Source: Chloroflexota bacterium
GTDB taxonomy: Bacteria; Chloroflexota; Dehalococcoidia; Lucifugimonadales; Australimonadaceae
Direction: 5' to 3'
Assembly (NCBI GenBank): GCA_022561985.1
Contig: JADFQE010000008.1
Coordinates: forward strand, 1 to 41,811
DNA length: 41,811 nucleotides
Part shown: positions 26,129-32,632 of the stretch, piece by piece
How the letters are laid out: the number at the start of each line of letters is the position of its first letter
Numbering within the stretch: position 1 is the first letter of the stretch
Position numbers and translations under genes: made by a program
Notes under the pieces: model-generated
The model's input: only the letters and a program-made list of their open reading frames with translations
Databases searched by the model: none
Told to the model about the DNA's origin: nothing

Positions 26129-26860
26129 ATGCTGAAGGGGAAGTCTGTCGTCGTCACCGGCGGCGCCAAGGGCATCGGGCGATACATCGCCCACCGCTTC
26201 GCCAAGGAGGGCGCGAAGGTCGCGATCCTCGACGTCGACAAGCCGCGGATGGACCAGACGCTGGCGGAGCTCGAGGACTTCGGCGGGGAGGCCCTGGCCC
26301 AGGTCGCCGACGTCTACAACGAGGACCAGGTGCACTCGGCGATGGCCGAGGTCGCCAAGCGCTTCGGCGGCATCGACGTGCTCGTGAACGACGCCGGCAT
26401 CGTCCCGCACTTCAACTGGGGAACGCCGCGCTGGCCCGCGATCCGGGACATGGACGTGAGCTTCTGGGAGCACGTCATGAACACGAACCTGGGCGGCACG
26501 TTCATGTGCAGCAAGCACGTCATCCCGTACATGGAGAAGGGGGGAAGCGGGCACATCGTGAACCTCTACGGCGGCGGCGGACTCACGCCCGCGGGCGCGC
26601 TGACGTACGTGATCTCCAAGGAGGCGATACGCTACTTCACGCGCTACCACGCCGAGGAGGTGCGGGAGGCCGGGATCTGCGTCGTCGTCCTCGGGCCGGG
26701 CGGCCCCATCGCCACCGAGGATGCGCCGGACGAGGCGCGCGCCCGCATGGACAGCCCGGAGCTCGCCGGCCCCCGGTTCCTCCTTGCCGCCGAGGCGAGC
26801 ATGGAGATGTCGGGCCATCTGCTCAACCTGGACGGCGACAAGCTCGTGATCGACGATTAG
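26129..26860 (+). CDS. Short-chain dehydrogenase/reductase with altered active site
   Basis: The 243-aa SDR has a Rossmann motif TGGAKGIG (10-17), NDAG (87-90) and YxxxK (Tyr160, Lys164). The catalytic Ser expected 13 residues before the Tyr is Tyr147 here: the strand reads IVNLYGGGG in place of the usual IVNISS. The serine normally orients the substrate, so activity may be weak, changed or lost. The start at 26129 follows GGGGGAGG; the frame is open upstream to 26021 without a site. It is followed 24 bases later by the HesB-like gene in an operon. Confidence 0.87.
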   Translation: MLKGKSVVVTGGAKGIGRYIAHRFAKEGAKVAILDVDKPRMDQTLAELEDFGGEALAQVADVYNEDQVHSAMAEVAKRFGGIDVLVNDAGIVPHFNWGTPRWPAIRDMDVSFWEHVMNTNLGGTFMCSKHVIPYMEKGGSGHIVNLYGGGGLTPAGALTYVISKEAIRYFTRYHAEEVREAGICVVVLGPGGPIATEDAPDEARARMDSPELAGPRFLLAAEASMEMSGHLLNLDGDKLVIDD

Positions 26861-26884
26861 CGGGAGCTGAGGAGGGGTTGGTTC

Positions 26885-27169
26885 ATGGTCCAGGTCAGCG
26901 AAGCCGCCAAGCGTCAGCTCAAGGTCCTGCTGGAAGAGCGCAAGCTCGCTCCGGACCGGTTCCTGCGCCTCACGGTGCCCCCCACGTGGACGGGCGAGGG
27001 CGACTTCGGCATCGTGATCGACGGCCGCGGGGGTGGGGACACGAGCGTCACGCTCGACGGCAAGACCGTCCTGGTGGTGGGGCCCGACGTCGTGGAGCAG
27101 ATCCCGAACTCGGCGCTGGACTTCAAGAAGGTGCCCGAGGGCCCGCGCTTCACGCTGGATGTGTATTAG
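26885..27169 (+). CDS. HesB/IscA-like domain protein lacking cysteines
   Basis: The 94-aa protein starts like a HesB/IscA domain (VQVSEAAKRQLKVLLEERKL, then RFLRLTV), but it has no cysteine at all, so it cannot hold or deliver an FeS cluster as IscA does. The C-terminal half (GKTVLVVGPDVVEQIPNSAL, DFKK) keeps the family's beta pattern. Such cysteine-free members are known as adhesin-like or HesB-like proteins of unclear role. The ribosome site is GAGGAGGGG. It is probably co-transcribed with the SDR. Confidence 0.72.
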   Translation: MVQVSEAAKRQLKVLLEERKLAPDRFLRLTVPPTWTGEGDFGIVIDGRGGGDTSVTLDGKTVLVVGPDVVEQIPNSALDFKKVPEGPRFTLDVY

Positions 27170-27181
27170 GGGGCTCTCGCC

Positions 27182-27901
27182 TCAGGCTGCGCGCGGGAGC
27201 TCCACGGCGAAGAACAGCGGGAACTCCCGGCGGGCCCTGCCGGTGTCGAGCAGCTTGGCGAGCGTCGTGACGATGTTTCGCCCGGTGATGCCCGTCGCTG
27301 CCTCCAGGGTGTCGAAGTCCGCCCCCTCCGGGTGGTTGCAGAGGTATCCGAACACCTGGTCTTCCGGGGATAGCTTGGGGGCCGGCAGTCTGTGCGTGTC
27401 CTCGAGCCGCATCTCCGAGCGCTGCAGAGCGGCCCGAAGCTCTCCGATCTCCTCATCCTTCTCGGCAAGCGACGCCTGGAGCTCCGCTCCTGCGCGCTCG
27501 ACCGGCGCACGCGGCGCCAACGCGACGGCCTGGGAGATCGCGTCGAGGCTGAAGGGCTTCTGGAGGTAATCCGACGCGCCGTAAGAGAGCGCCTTCTCTT
27601 GGATCTCGGCCCCATGGTGGCCCGTGATGACGACGACCTGGGTGTCCTCGTTCATGAGCTTGGCGAAGCGCAGGACGTCGATCCCGTTCAGGCCGGGCAT
27701 CCGATAGTCGGTGATGACGACCTCGAAGGGCTCTCGCTCCAACAGGGCCTTGGCCTCGTCCCCGTCCCGGACGGTGGTGACCTCGTATCCCTGGGGGGCC
27801 AGGGTGGCCGCCACCAGGTTCCGGATGGCTGGCTCATCGTCGGCAACCAGCACCCGGATGGGGCGCTCGGCGGCGTCTATCTCTCCCTGCGTGAGCACCA
27901 T
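27182..27901 (-). CDS. Response regulator with coiled coil and C-terminal winged-helix-like domain
   Basis: The 239-aa protein has a CheY-like receiver (about 15-135) with acidic pair Asp21-Asp22, phospho-acceptor Asp65 (ITDYRMPG), Thr93 and Lys115. A likely coiled coil follows (about 142-175). The last 60 residues (LSPEDQVFGYLCNHPEGADF, then LEAATGITGRNIVTTLAKLL) look like a small winged helix: the second helix pair is DNA-binding in style, but the family is not one I know. There is no histidine kinase nearby. The start at 27901 lacks a strong ribosome site. A hairpin with arms ATCCTTG and CAAGGAT is at 27919-27935 in the leader. Confidence 0.82.
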   Translation of the reverse strand: MVLTQGEIDAAERPIRVLVADDEPAIRNLVAATLAPQGYEVTTVRDGDEAKALLEREPFEVVITDYRMPGLNGIDVLRFAKLMNEDTQVVVITGHHGAEIQEKALSYGASDYLQKPFSLDAISQAVALAPRAPVERAGAELQASLAEKDEEIGELRAALQRSEMRLEDTHRLPAPKLSPEDQVFGYLCNHPEGADFDTLEAATGITGRNIVTTLAKLLDTGRARREFPLFFAVELPRAA

Positions 27902-28091
27902 GTGCCGGCCCCCGTGTTGGATCCTTGAGCCAAGGATAGCGGCCGGGGACGGGATAGCCGGGGGGTGGAACCTCCCCGCGGCCGTGGGGGATGGCCCGCG
28001 TCGGACATGGGTGCGGGCACGCACGGCGCCGCGGGACTCGCTCGTTGAGCCGTCCCCGGAGACGGGCCCTGCTCGCTAGTCGCCCTGCCCG

Positions 28092-28475
28092 CTAGTCCAA
28101 GATCGCGACGATCTCGATCTGCACCTTCATCCCGCCGGGCGGGTCGTACTTCGATGTGTGGCGCGCGGGCCGGTCGTTCTCGTCCGGGAACATCTCGAGC
28201 CACGGCTTGTTGATCGCCTCGCGGTCGCCCAGGTCGGCGAGCAGGCAGGTCATGCGCACGATGTCGCCGGGGCTGGCGCCGGCGACATCAAGCAGCGTGC
28301 GCAGGTTCTTGAAGCAGTGCTTCGCCTGCTCGTAGACGTCCTCGCTCATCGCCCCGGTGGCGGCGTCGATCCCCTGGATCGCCGAGCTGTAGAGCGTGTT
28401 GCCGACCCTGGCGGCGAAGGGGATCGGCGCGGCATGCTGCACGCCTGGGATGTGATAGCTGGTCCGCTTGCCCAT
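28092..28475 (-). CDS. ridA: RidA-family (YjgF/UK114) protein
   Basis: The 127-aa protein belongs to the RidA family, which hydrolyses reactive enamines and imines made by amino-acid or amine enzymes. Family features are the VGNTLYSSAIQGIDAATG segment, KNLRTLLDVAGAS, and PARHTS where PAR includes the conserved arginine. The C-terminal VQIEIVAILD is also typical. The start follows AGGAGGCGACC. It is divergent from Rieske 3 with a 14-bp direct repeat between them. The FAD oxidase at 23997-25118 is a possible source of its substrate. Confidence 0.88.
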   Translation of the reverse strand: MGKRTSYHIPGVQHAAPIPFAARVGNTLYSSAIQGIDAATGAMSEDVYEQAKHCFKNLRTLLDVAGASPGDIVRMTCLLADLGDREAINKPWLEMFPDENDRPARHTSKYDPPGGMKVQIEIVAILD

Positions 28476-28496
28476 GGTCGCCTCCTGGTCTCTTAC

Positions 28497-28524
28497 GGTG
28501 TTCGTGGGGCGGTGTTCGTGGGGC
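28497..28524. repeat. Perfect 14-bp tandem direct repeat
   Basis: GGTGTTCGTGGGGC occurs twice in a row between ridA (minus) and Rieske 3 (plus). The repeat ends five bases before the Rieske 3 extended -10 candidate, where an activator or repressor dimer would sit. Confidence 0.6.
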
Positions 28525-28528
28525 CCTG

Positions 28529-28537
28529 TGCGATACT
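28529..28537 (+). promoter_or_regulatory. Extended -10 promoter candidate (TGCGATACT)
   Basis: TGCGATACT has the TGn extension and a GATACT -10, 17 bases before the ATG of Rieske 3. The start of transcription would be about 28544, right at the GGAGG ribosome site, so the leader is very short. Confidence 0.35.
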
Positions 28538-28554
28538 ACCGCACGGAGGCGGCG

Positions 28555-29817
28555 ATGCTCACTTCTGCCGAGAACGAGACGCTCGTGCGCGTGGGGCCGG
28601 GCACGCCGATGGGCGAGCTGATGCGCCGCTACTGGATGCCCGCGCTCCTCTCCCGCGAGCTGCCCGAAGCGGACTGTCCGCCCGTGCGGGTGCGGCTGCT
28701 CGGCGAGCGGCTCGTGGCGTTCCGGGACACCGCCGGGCGCGTCGGCCTCCTCTCCGAGTTCTGCGCGCACCGCGGCGCCTCCCTCTGGTTCGGCCGCAAC
28801 GAGGAGGGGGGCCTCCGCTGCGTCTTCCACGGGTGGAAGTACGACGTCGACGGCACATGCCTCGACATGATGAACGAGCCCGGCGCCTTCGACTTCAAGC
28901 AGAAGGTCCACCTCCGCGCCTATCCGGTCGTGGAGTCCGGCGGGCTGGTGTGGGCGTTCATGGGACCGCCCGGGCGCCGGCCCCCGCCGCCGGAGTTCGG
29001 GTGGACCCAGGTGCCCGAGGCGCACCGCTACGTCGACAAGACCTGGGAGGAGTGCAGCTGGCTCCAGGGGCTCGAGGGCGGCCTCGATACCTCGCACGTG
29101 CCGATCCTGCACCGGCGGCTCCGGGAGGGCACGGGCCAGCCGGGCATCAACCCTTCGGCCCCCCTGCTCCGTGGACGCGCCCCGGAGGTGGTCGTCGAGA
29201 CGACGGACTACGGCTACCGCTACTTCGGCGTGCGCGAGCTGGAGGCGGGCGAGGTCTACGTGCGCGGCTACCACTTCGTCATGCCCTTCACGCAGATCCG
29301 CCCCGGCGCCGACTTCACGGGCGGCGACCTGGTGGCCGGGCACATGTGGGCGCCGATGGACGACGAGAACACCATGGTCTACAACTGGGAGTACAGCCTC
29401 GCCTCGCCCATGGAGGACCCCCAGGCCGTTGCCCGCGAGCTCGGCAGCGGGCCGGGCGAGATCGACGAGCGCTTCCGCAAGGCGCGGAACCGGGACAACG
29501 ACTACCGGATCGACCGCGGCCTGCAGAGGACCGACACGTTCACCGGCATCTTCGGCGTGAACACGCAAGACCACGCCATCCAGGAGAGCATGGGCCCCAT
29601 CGCCGACCGCACGCTCGAGCAGCTGGGGCAGGCGGACAAGGCGATCATCGCGGCGCGGAAGCTGCTGCTCGATGCGGCCCAGACCGTGGCGGACGGGGGC
29701 GAGGCGCTGGGCGCGGAGGCCGGGGTCAGTGCGCTGCGTGCCGCCGACCGCGTCATCGCGCCAAGCGGCGACTGGCACGCCGAGATGCTCGCGGAGATGC
29801 ACGGGGACGGGGCCTAG
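28555..29817 (+). CDS. Rieske non-heme iron oxygenase, alpha-type subunit 3
   Basis: The 420-aa protein has cluster ligands Cys70-x-His72 and Cys89-x2-His92 (EFCAHRG, CVFHGWKYD). The iron site has Asp178, His181 and His186 in LEGGLDTSHVPILH. GGAGG before 28555 favours this start over the earlier in-frame ATG at 28468. It is clearly the sister of Rieske 2 (identical residue spacing over the first 190 residues). The C-terminal third holds an unusual 40-residue extension with Ala-rich helices (about 385-405). No electron-transfer partner lies nearby. Confidence 0.93.
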   Translation: MLTSAENETLVRVGPGTPMGELMRRYWMPALLSRELPEADCPPVRVRLLGERLVAFRDTAGRVGLLSEFCAHRGASLWFGRNEEGGLRCVFHGWKYDVDGTCLDMMNEPGAFDFKQKVHLRAYPVVESGGLVWAFMGPPGRRPPPPEFGWTQVPEAHRYVDKTWEECSWLQGLEGGLDTSHVPILHRRLREGTGQPGINPSAPLLRGRAPEVVVETTDYGYRYFGVRELEAGEVYVRGYHFVMPFTQIRPGADFTGGDLVAGHMWAPMDDENTMVYNWEYSLASPMEDPQAVARELGSGPGEIDERFRKARNRDNDYRIDRGLQRTDTFTGIFGVNTQDHAIQESMGPIADRTLEQLGQADKAIIAARKLLLDAAQTVADGGEALGAEAGVSALRAADRVIAPSGDWHAEMLAEMHGDGA

Positions 29818-29833
29818 CGGCCTGCGGCGCGGC

Positions 29834-30862
29834 CTAGGGGATCACCATCGACGGGGTGATGTTCGTGGGTGCTATCTTCTCCAGCACCAGCGACGCTTCC
29901 TGGGGCGGCGCGATGTGGAAGGTCATGGCCGTGTCGGTCGTGGGGATCGGATCGACGCCCCTGAGCTCGATGGTCAGCAGGAACGTCTCTCCGTTCGAGA
30001 GCTCCTGGTCGCCGTTGCCCCGGCCCAGCTCCTTCGTCGACCAGGCGAGGTCGCGCACGAGCTGCGTCGTGTCCATGTAGGAGATCACCAGCAGGTTGGC
30101 CTGGTCCGTCTCGTCGGAGAGCAGGCCGTCGCCGTTGCTGTCTGCCTGCGGTATGAAGACGACCCCCGCAGTCGGCAGCGCGTTCTTCAGTGCCAGGTGC
30201 ACCCTCTGGATCTCCGGCGGGCCCTGGATGAGGTCGACGAGCAGCACGATGGCGCCGGGGTCGCCCGGCGCGCTCAAGCCCGTGCACGCGACCGCGGTGA
30301 GCGCCGAGGCGTCGGAGACGTTGCGGTGGACCTGGGTCCAGGTGGCGGCGGTGAGCGCGCCCACGTCCAGCGACTCCTCGGGGCTGCCGCAGCCGGCACT
30401 GTCGTCGAGCAGCAGCTTGAGGACGCCCGAAGCGAGCGTGGTGTCCGACTTGATCCACAGGCCCGCGGCGTAGTGGCCCGACAGGTCCACCGTGCTGCCC
30501 AGGTCCTCGTAGGCGATGAGGCCGCTGGTGAAGCCGCCGGCGATGGTCATCCTGACGCTCCCCGTGCCCTCCTTGCGGTCGTCGGTCTCGCTGGCGAGGG
30601 TGACGTTGGCCAACGCCGTCCAGCTCGCCGTGGCGTCGGCCGCCGTGATGACCGTGGCGGCCACGCCGTCGGCCTTCATCAGACCGACCAGCTCGATGCT
30701 GCTCGCGGCGGTGTCTATCCCGGTGTAGACCGCCTGCTTGCTGCGCTCGGCTGTGAAGAGGCCCGCGCTCAGGATCGAGTAGGCGAAGACGGAGGCGACG
30801 ACCACGAAGGCGATGAGGATGATGGCGGTCTCGAGCCCCGTGATGCCCCTGGCGCTGCGCAT
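29834..30862 (-). CDS. Archaellin-like (type IV pilin N-terminus) exported protein
   Basis: The 342-aa protein begins MRSARG then [20 protein letters not shown], a class III (prepilin-peptidase) signal with the R-G cleavage site and the +4/+5 Gly-Leu-Glu pattern of archaeal flagellins, followed by the conserved hydrophobic helix. This is the archaellin/archaeal-pilin style rather than the bacterial GFTLxE one, which is used by the other pilin in this window. The remainder is a secreted domain (about 60-342) with a carbohydrate-binding-like jelly-roll feel ([36 protein letters not shown]), two cysteine pairs and a [13 protein letters not shown] calcium-like loop. It uses ATG 30862 without a clear ribosome site; ATG 30994 is a longer alternative. 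The stop is 16 bases from Rieske 3. Confidence 0.75.
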   Translation of the reverse strand: MRSARGITGLETAIILIAFVVVASVFAYSILSAGLFTAERSKQAVYTGIDTAASSIELVGLMKADGVAATVITAADATASWTALANVTLASETDDRKEGTGSVRMTIAGGFTSGLIAYEDLGSTVDLSGHYAAGLWIKSDTTLASGVLKLLLDDSAGCGSPEESLDVGALTAATWTQVHRNVSDASALTAVACTGLSAPGDPGAIVLLVDLIQGPPEIQRVHLALKNALPTAGVVFIPQADSNGDGLLSDETDQANLLVISYMDTTQLVRDLAWSTKELGRGNGDQELSNGETFLLTIELRGVDPIPTTDTAMTFHIAPPQEASLVLEKIAPTNITPSMVIP

Positions 30863-31127
30863 GATCCGGGCGGTTCGAGTGCGCAGCAGCGCACGGGGGG
30901 TGCGCGCCAACGCATGGGGGCCGCGGACATGCGCCGGCGGCGTGGGGTGCCGCTCGGCTCCGGGGATGCTCTCTTGGTTCCTTGTGACACGCATGGCTCT
31001 AGCTTCGCTCAGAGGAGGCGGGCCGGGGAGAGTGCGGGTACGCAACGGTGCTGGGGGGAAGCCCCCCATCGCGCCCCGGCGAAGCCTCTCGTTGGAGGTG
31101 GTGCAGGAGGCGTGCTATGATGTCGCG
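30863..31127. other. Intergenic region with REP-like hairpins
   Basis: Between the archaellin-like gene and the RNA leader there is no plausible gene. Bases 31009-31090 hold a large imperfect inverted repeat (AGAGGAGGCGGGCCGGGG facing CCCCGGCGAAGCCTCTC) with a perfect inner hairpin of GGGGGG and CCCCCC around AAG (31054-31068). It has the look of a dispersed hairpin element. An alternative upstream start for the archaellin-like gene (30994) also falls in this span. Confidence 0.5.
31092..31121 (+). promoter_or_regulatory. Promoter for RNA leader (TTGGAG-18-TATGAT)
   Basis: TTGGAG (31092-31097) and TATGAT (31116-31121) are 18 bases apart, and the -10 is extended (TGCTATGAT). TATGAT is a five-of-six -10. 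Transcription would start near 31128. Confidence 0.6.
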
Positions 31128-31239
31128 GATGCGTAACGTGGCCTGCGTCTGTATGCACGTCCCATAGGCTGGGCTCCCGCACGACCCGGAAGCCTCCGTC
31201 AGCCTGTGGGCGAAAGCGTGGACGGAGGCTTTTTCTTTT
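31128..31239 (+). ncRNA. Structured leader RNA, candidate riboswitch or attenuator
   Basis: About 112 nucleotides lie between a good promoter and a strong terminator. Hairpin 1 is ACGTG/CACGT (31135-31139 with 31155-31159) with an inner TGCGT/ATGCA stem. An 11-bp stem, P1, pairs CCCATAGGCTG (31161-31171) with CAGCCTGTGGG (31200-31210), with one G-U pair. It encloses P2, GGCTCC (31172-31177) with GGAAGCC (31188-31194, one bulged A). P1 and P2 use bases needed by the terminator's left arm (31190-31200), so terminator and P1/P2 compete, or combine into a pseudoknot. No known riboswitch family matches by eye. The DUF4395 gene follows 57 bases after the T-run. It could also be a free small RNA. 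Confidence 0.6.
31190..31239 (+). terminator. Intrinsic terminator in leader
   Basis: The 11-bp perfect stem AAGCCTCCGTC/GACGGAGGCTT (31190-31200 with 31221-31231) has a 20-base loop and a TTTTTCTTTT run at 31230-31239. It is the clearest factor-independent terminator in the window, and unusual in being upstream of, not after, the DUF4395 gene. Confidence 0.8.
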
Positions 31240-31295
31240 GTCCAAGTCTGTGGCGCATCACGTGGCTCATGCACGTGGCTTATGAAGGAAGAGAC

Positions 31296-31823
31296 ATGGC
31301 GGCGATAACTGCGGATCAACGGACCGGGTTGCGGGCACTGTTCACGTTCCCGCACCCGGTGAACGAATATGCGGCGCGCTCCGTGGCCGCGATGGTCTTC
31401 GTGCTGGCGGTGGTCATCATCGCGGCCGACATCCCCTGGCTGCTGTTCGTCCTGGGCTACGGCTTCCTCGCCCGCGTGCTCACGGGGCCGAAGCTGAGTC
31501 CCATGGGGCTGCTCGCGACGCGGCTCATCGCCCCCAGGCTCCTGCGCCGGTCGAAGGCGGTCGCGGGCCCGCCGAAGCAGTTCGCGCAGACCATCGGGCT
31601 GACGTTCTCGGTCGTGGCGCTCGTGCTCGTGTACGGCTTCGGCCTCGTGGGCGCGGCGTATGCCGTGCTCGGCGTGCTGGTGCTGTTCGCGGGCCTCGAG
31701 GCGTTCGTCGGCTTCTGCGCCGGCTGCTTCGTCTTCGGCTATCTGATGCGCTGGGGGCTCATCTCGAAGGAGACGTGCGAGCGGTGCAACAACCTGACGC
31801 TCACCGCCGAACCCGGCGCGTGA
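31296..31823 (+). CDS. DUF4395-family membrane protein
   Basis: The 175-aa protein has four hydrophobic segments: SVAAMVFVLAVVIIAADIPW, then LLFVLGYGFLARVL, then FSVVALVLVYGFGLVGAAYA and VLGVLVLFAGLEAFVGF. The HPVNEYAARSVAA and FCAGCFVFGYLMRWG stretches, with the CxxC pair, match DUF4395 proteins, which often accompany thioredoxin or rhodanese genes; the function is unknown. The ATG at 31296 follows AAGGAAGAG. Reading this gene requires passing the terminator above, so it is probably controlled by the RNA leader. Two further cysteines (CERC) occur near the C-terminus. Confidence 0.8.
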   Translation: MAAITADQRTGLRALFTFPHPVNEYAARSVAAMVFVLAVVIIAADIPWLLFVLGYGFLARVLTGPKLSPMGLLATRLIAPRLLRRSKAVAGPPKQFAQTIGLTFSVVALVLVYGFGLVGAAYAVLGVLVLFAGLEAFVGFCAGCFVFGYLMRWGLISKETCERCNNLTLTAEPGA

Positions 31824-31862
31824 AAGTTGGGATCGGATTGCCGGGTGCCATCCCCGGCACCG

Positions 31863-32453
31863 CTAGAGTAAACGCCCGCCCTCGGCCAGAGCCTCCCGCC
31901 ACTCCGGCGTGCCGATGACGTCCCCCAGCGGCCGCGGCGCGGACCCGACGGGCTCGTGCTCGCGCAGGGTGAGGTGCCACCAGCCGACGTCGCGCCACGC
32001 GCCCATCTTGTAGCCGACGGAGGGGTAGACGCCGGCTGCGACGAACCCCAGCGCCTCGTGGAGCGCGACGCTCGGCGCGTTGGGCAGCGTGATGCCGGCG
32101 TAGACGTTGTAGTACCCCTGCGCGCGCAGGCAGGCGAAGAGGCTCGTGTAGAGCCCGCGGGCGATGCCGCGGCCCCGCTGCCCGGCGTGCACGTAGATCG
32201 AGCTCTCGACCGACCACTGGTACGCCTCGCGCCGATGGTGGCGTGCCGCGTAGGCATAGCCCGCGACCGCGCCGCCGGCCTCGCAGACGAGCCACGGCAG
32301 GGACGCGAGCGTTGCCGTGACGCGGGAACGGAACTCGGCAACGCTTGGGAGCGTCACCTCGAAGGAGATGGGCGAGTCCTCCACGGAGGGCGCGTAGATC
32401 GCGAGCATCTGCGCGGCGTCCGCCTCGGTTGCAAGTCTGATGTCCGTGGTCAC
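31863..32453 (-). CDS. GNAT N-acetyltransferase (phosphinothricin acetyltransferase-like)
   Basis: The 196-aa protein has the full GNAT pattern. IRLATEADAAQMLAIYAPSV is the N-terminal start of the PAT/Bar-type group, the AcCoA-binding motif A is VHAGQRGRGIARGLYTSL, and ALHEALGF plus GVYPSVGYKMGAW follow. Members acetylate phosphinothricin, methionine sulfone or other amino acids. GTG at 32453 is chosen because domain homology starts directly after it; an upstream extension has no family match. The ribosome site is weak. It ends 40 bases from the convergent DUF4395 gene. Confidence 0.85.
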   Translation of the reverse strand: MTTDIRLATEADAAQMLAIYAPSVEDSPISFEVTLPSVAEFRSRVTATLASLPWLVCEAGGAVAGYAYAARHHRREAYQWSVESSIYVHAGQRGRGIARGLYTSLFACLRAQGYYNVYAGITLPNAPSVALHEALGFVAAGVYPSVGYKMGAWRDVGWWHLTLREHEPVGSAPRPLGDVIGTPEWREALAEGGRLL

Positions 32454-32570
32454 CGCCGGTTGGCCTCTGTCCTCGCGTCTCTTACAGAGTTTCGCATGTT
32501 CCGGGCCGAGTACGAGGTCACGCGCTCGCTGGTCGCGGGTTGGCGTGGGGAACGGCGGCGCGCCCCTGTT

Positions 32571-32614
32571 GTGGGTCCAGGGCAGTGCCCTGGTGGGTCC
32601 AGGGCGAAGCCCTG
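32571..32614. repeat. Two tandem 22-bp palindromic repeats
   Basis: Two adjacent 22-bp units begin GTGGGTCCAGGGC and end GCCCTG. Each contains a CAGGGC/GCCCTG hairpin with a different three-base loop. They lie between the acetyltransferase and lutA promoters. They may be a small REP element. Confidence 0.65.
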
Positions 32615-32617
32615 GTG

Positions 32618-32626
32618 TGCTACCGT
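32618..32626 (+). promoter_or_regulatory. Extended -10 promoter candidate for lutABC (TGCTACCGT)
   Basis: TGCTACCGT ends six bases before the GTG at 32633. The transcript would begin at or next to that codon, so lutA would be leaderless. It directly follows the tandem palindromes. Confidence 0.4.
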
Positions 32627-32632
32627 AGGCCT

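Noticed and set aside
29834-30862. Complete archaellum operon
   Set aside because: Only one archaellin-like gene is present. The neighbours are a Rieske oxygenase and a DUF4395 protein; no ATPase or platform gene is visible.
31128-31239. Small signal-recognition-particle RNA or 6S RNA
   Set aside because: The conserved SRP loop bases (GGTC.GGAA...GCAGCC) are absent, despite a CCCGGAAGCC stretch, and the length and fold of 6S do not match. Position before a coding gene favours a leader.
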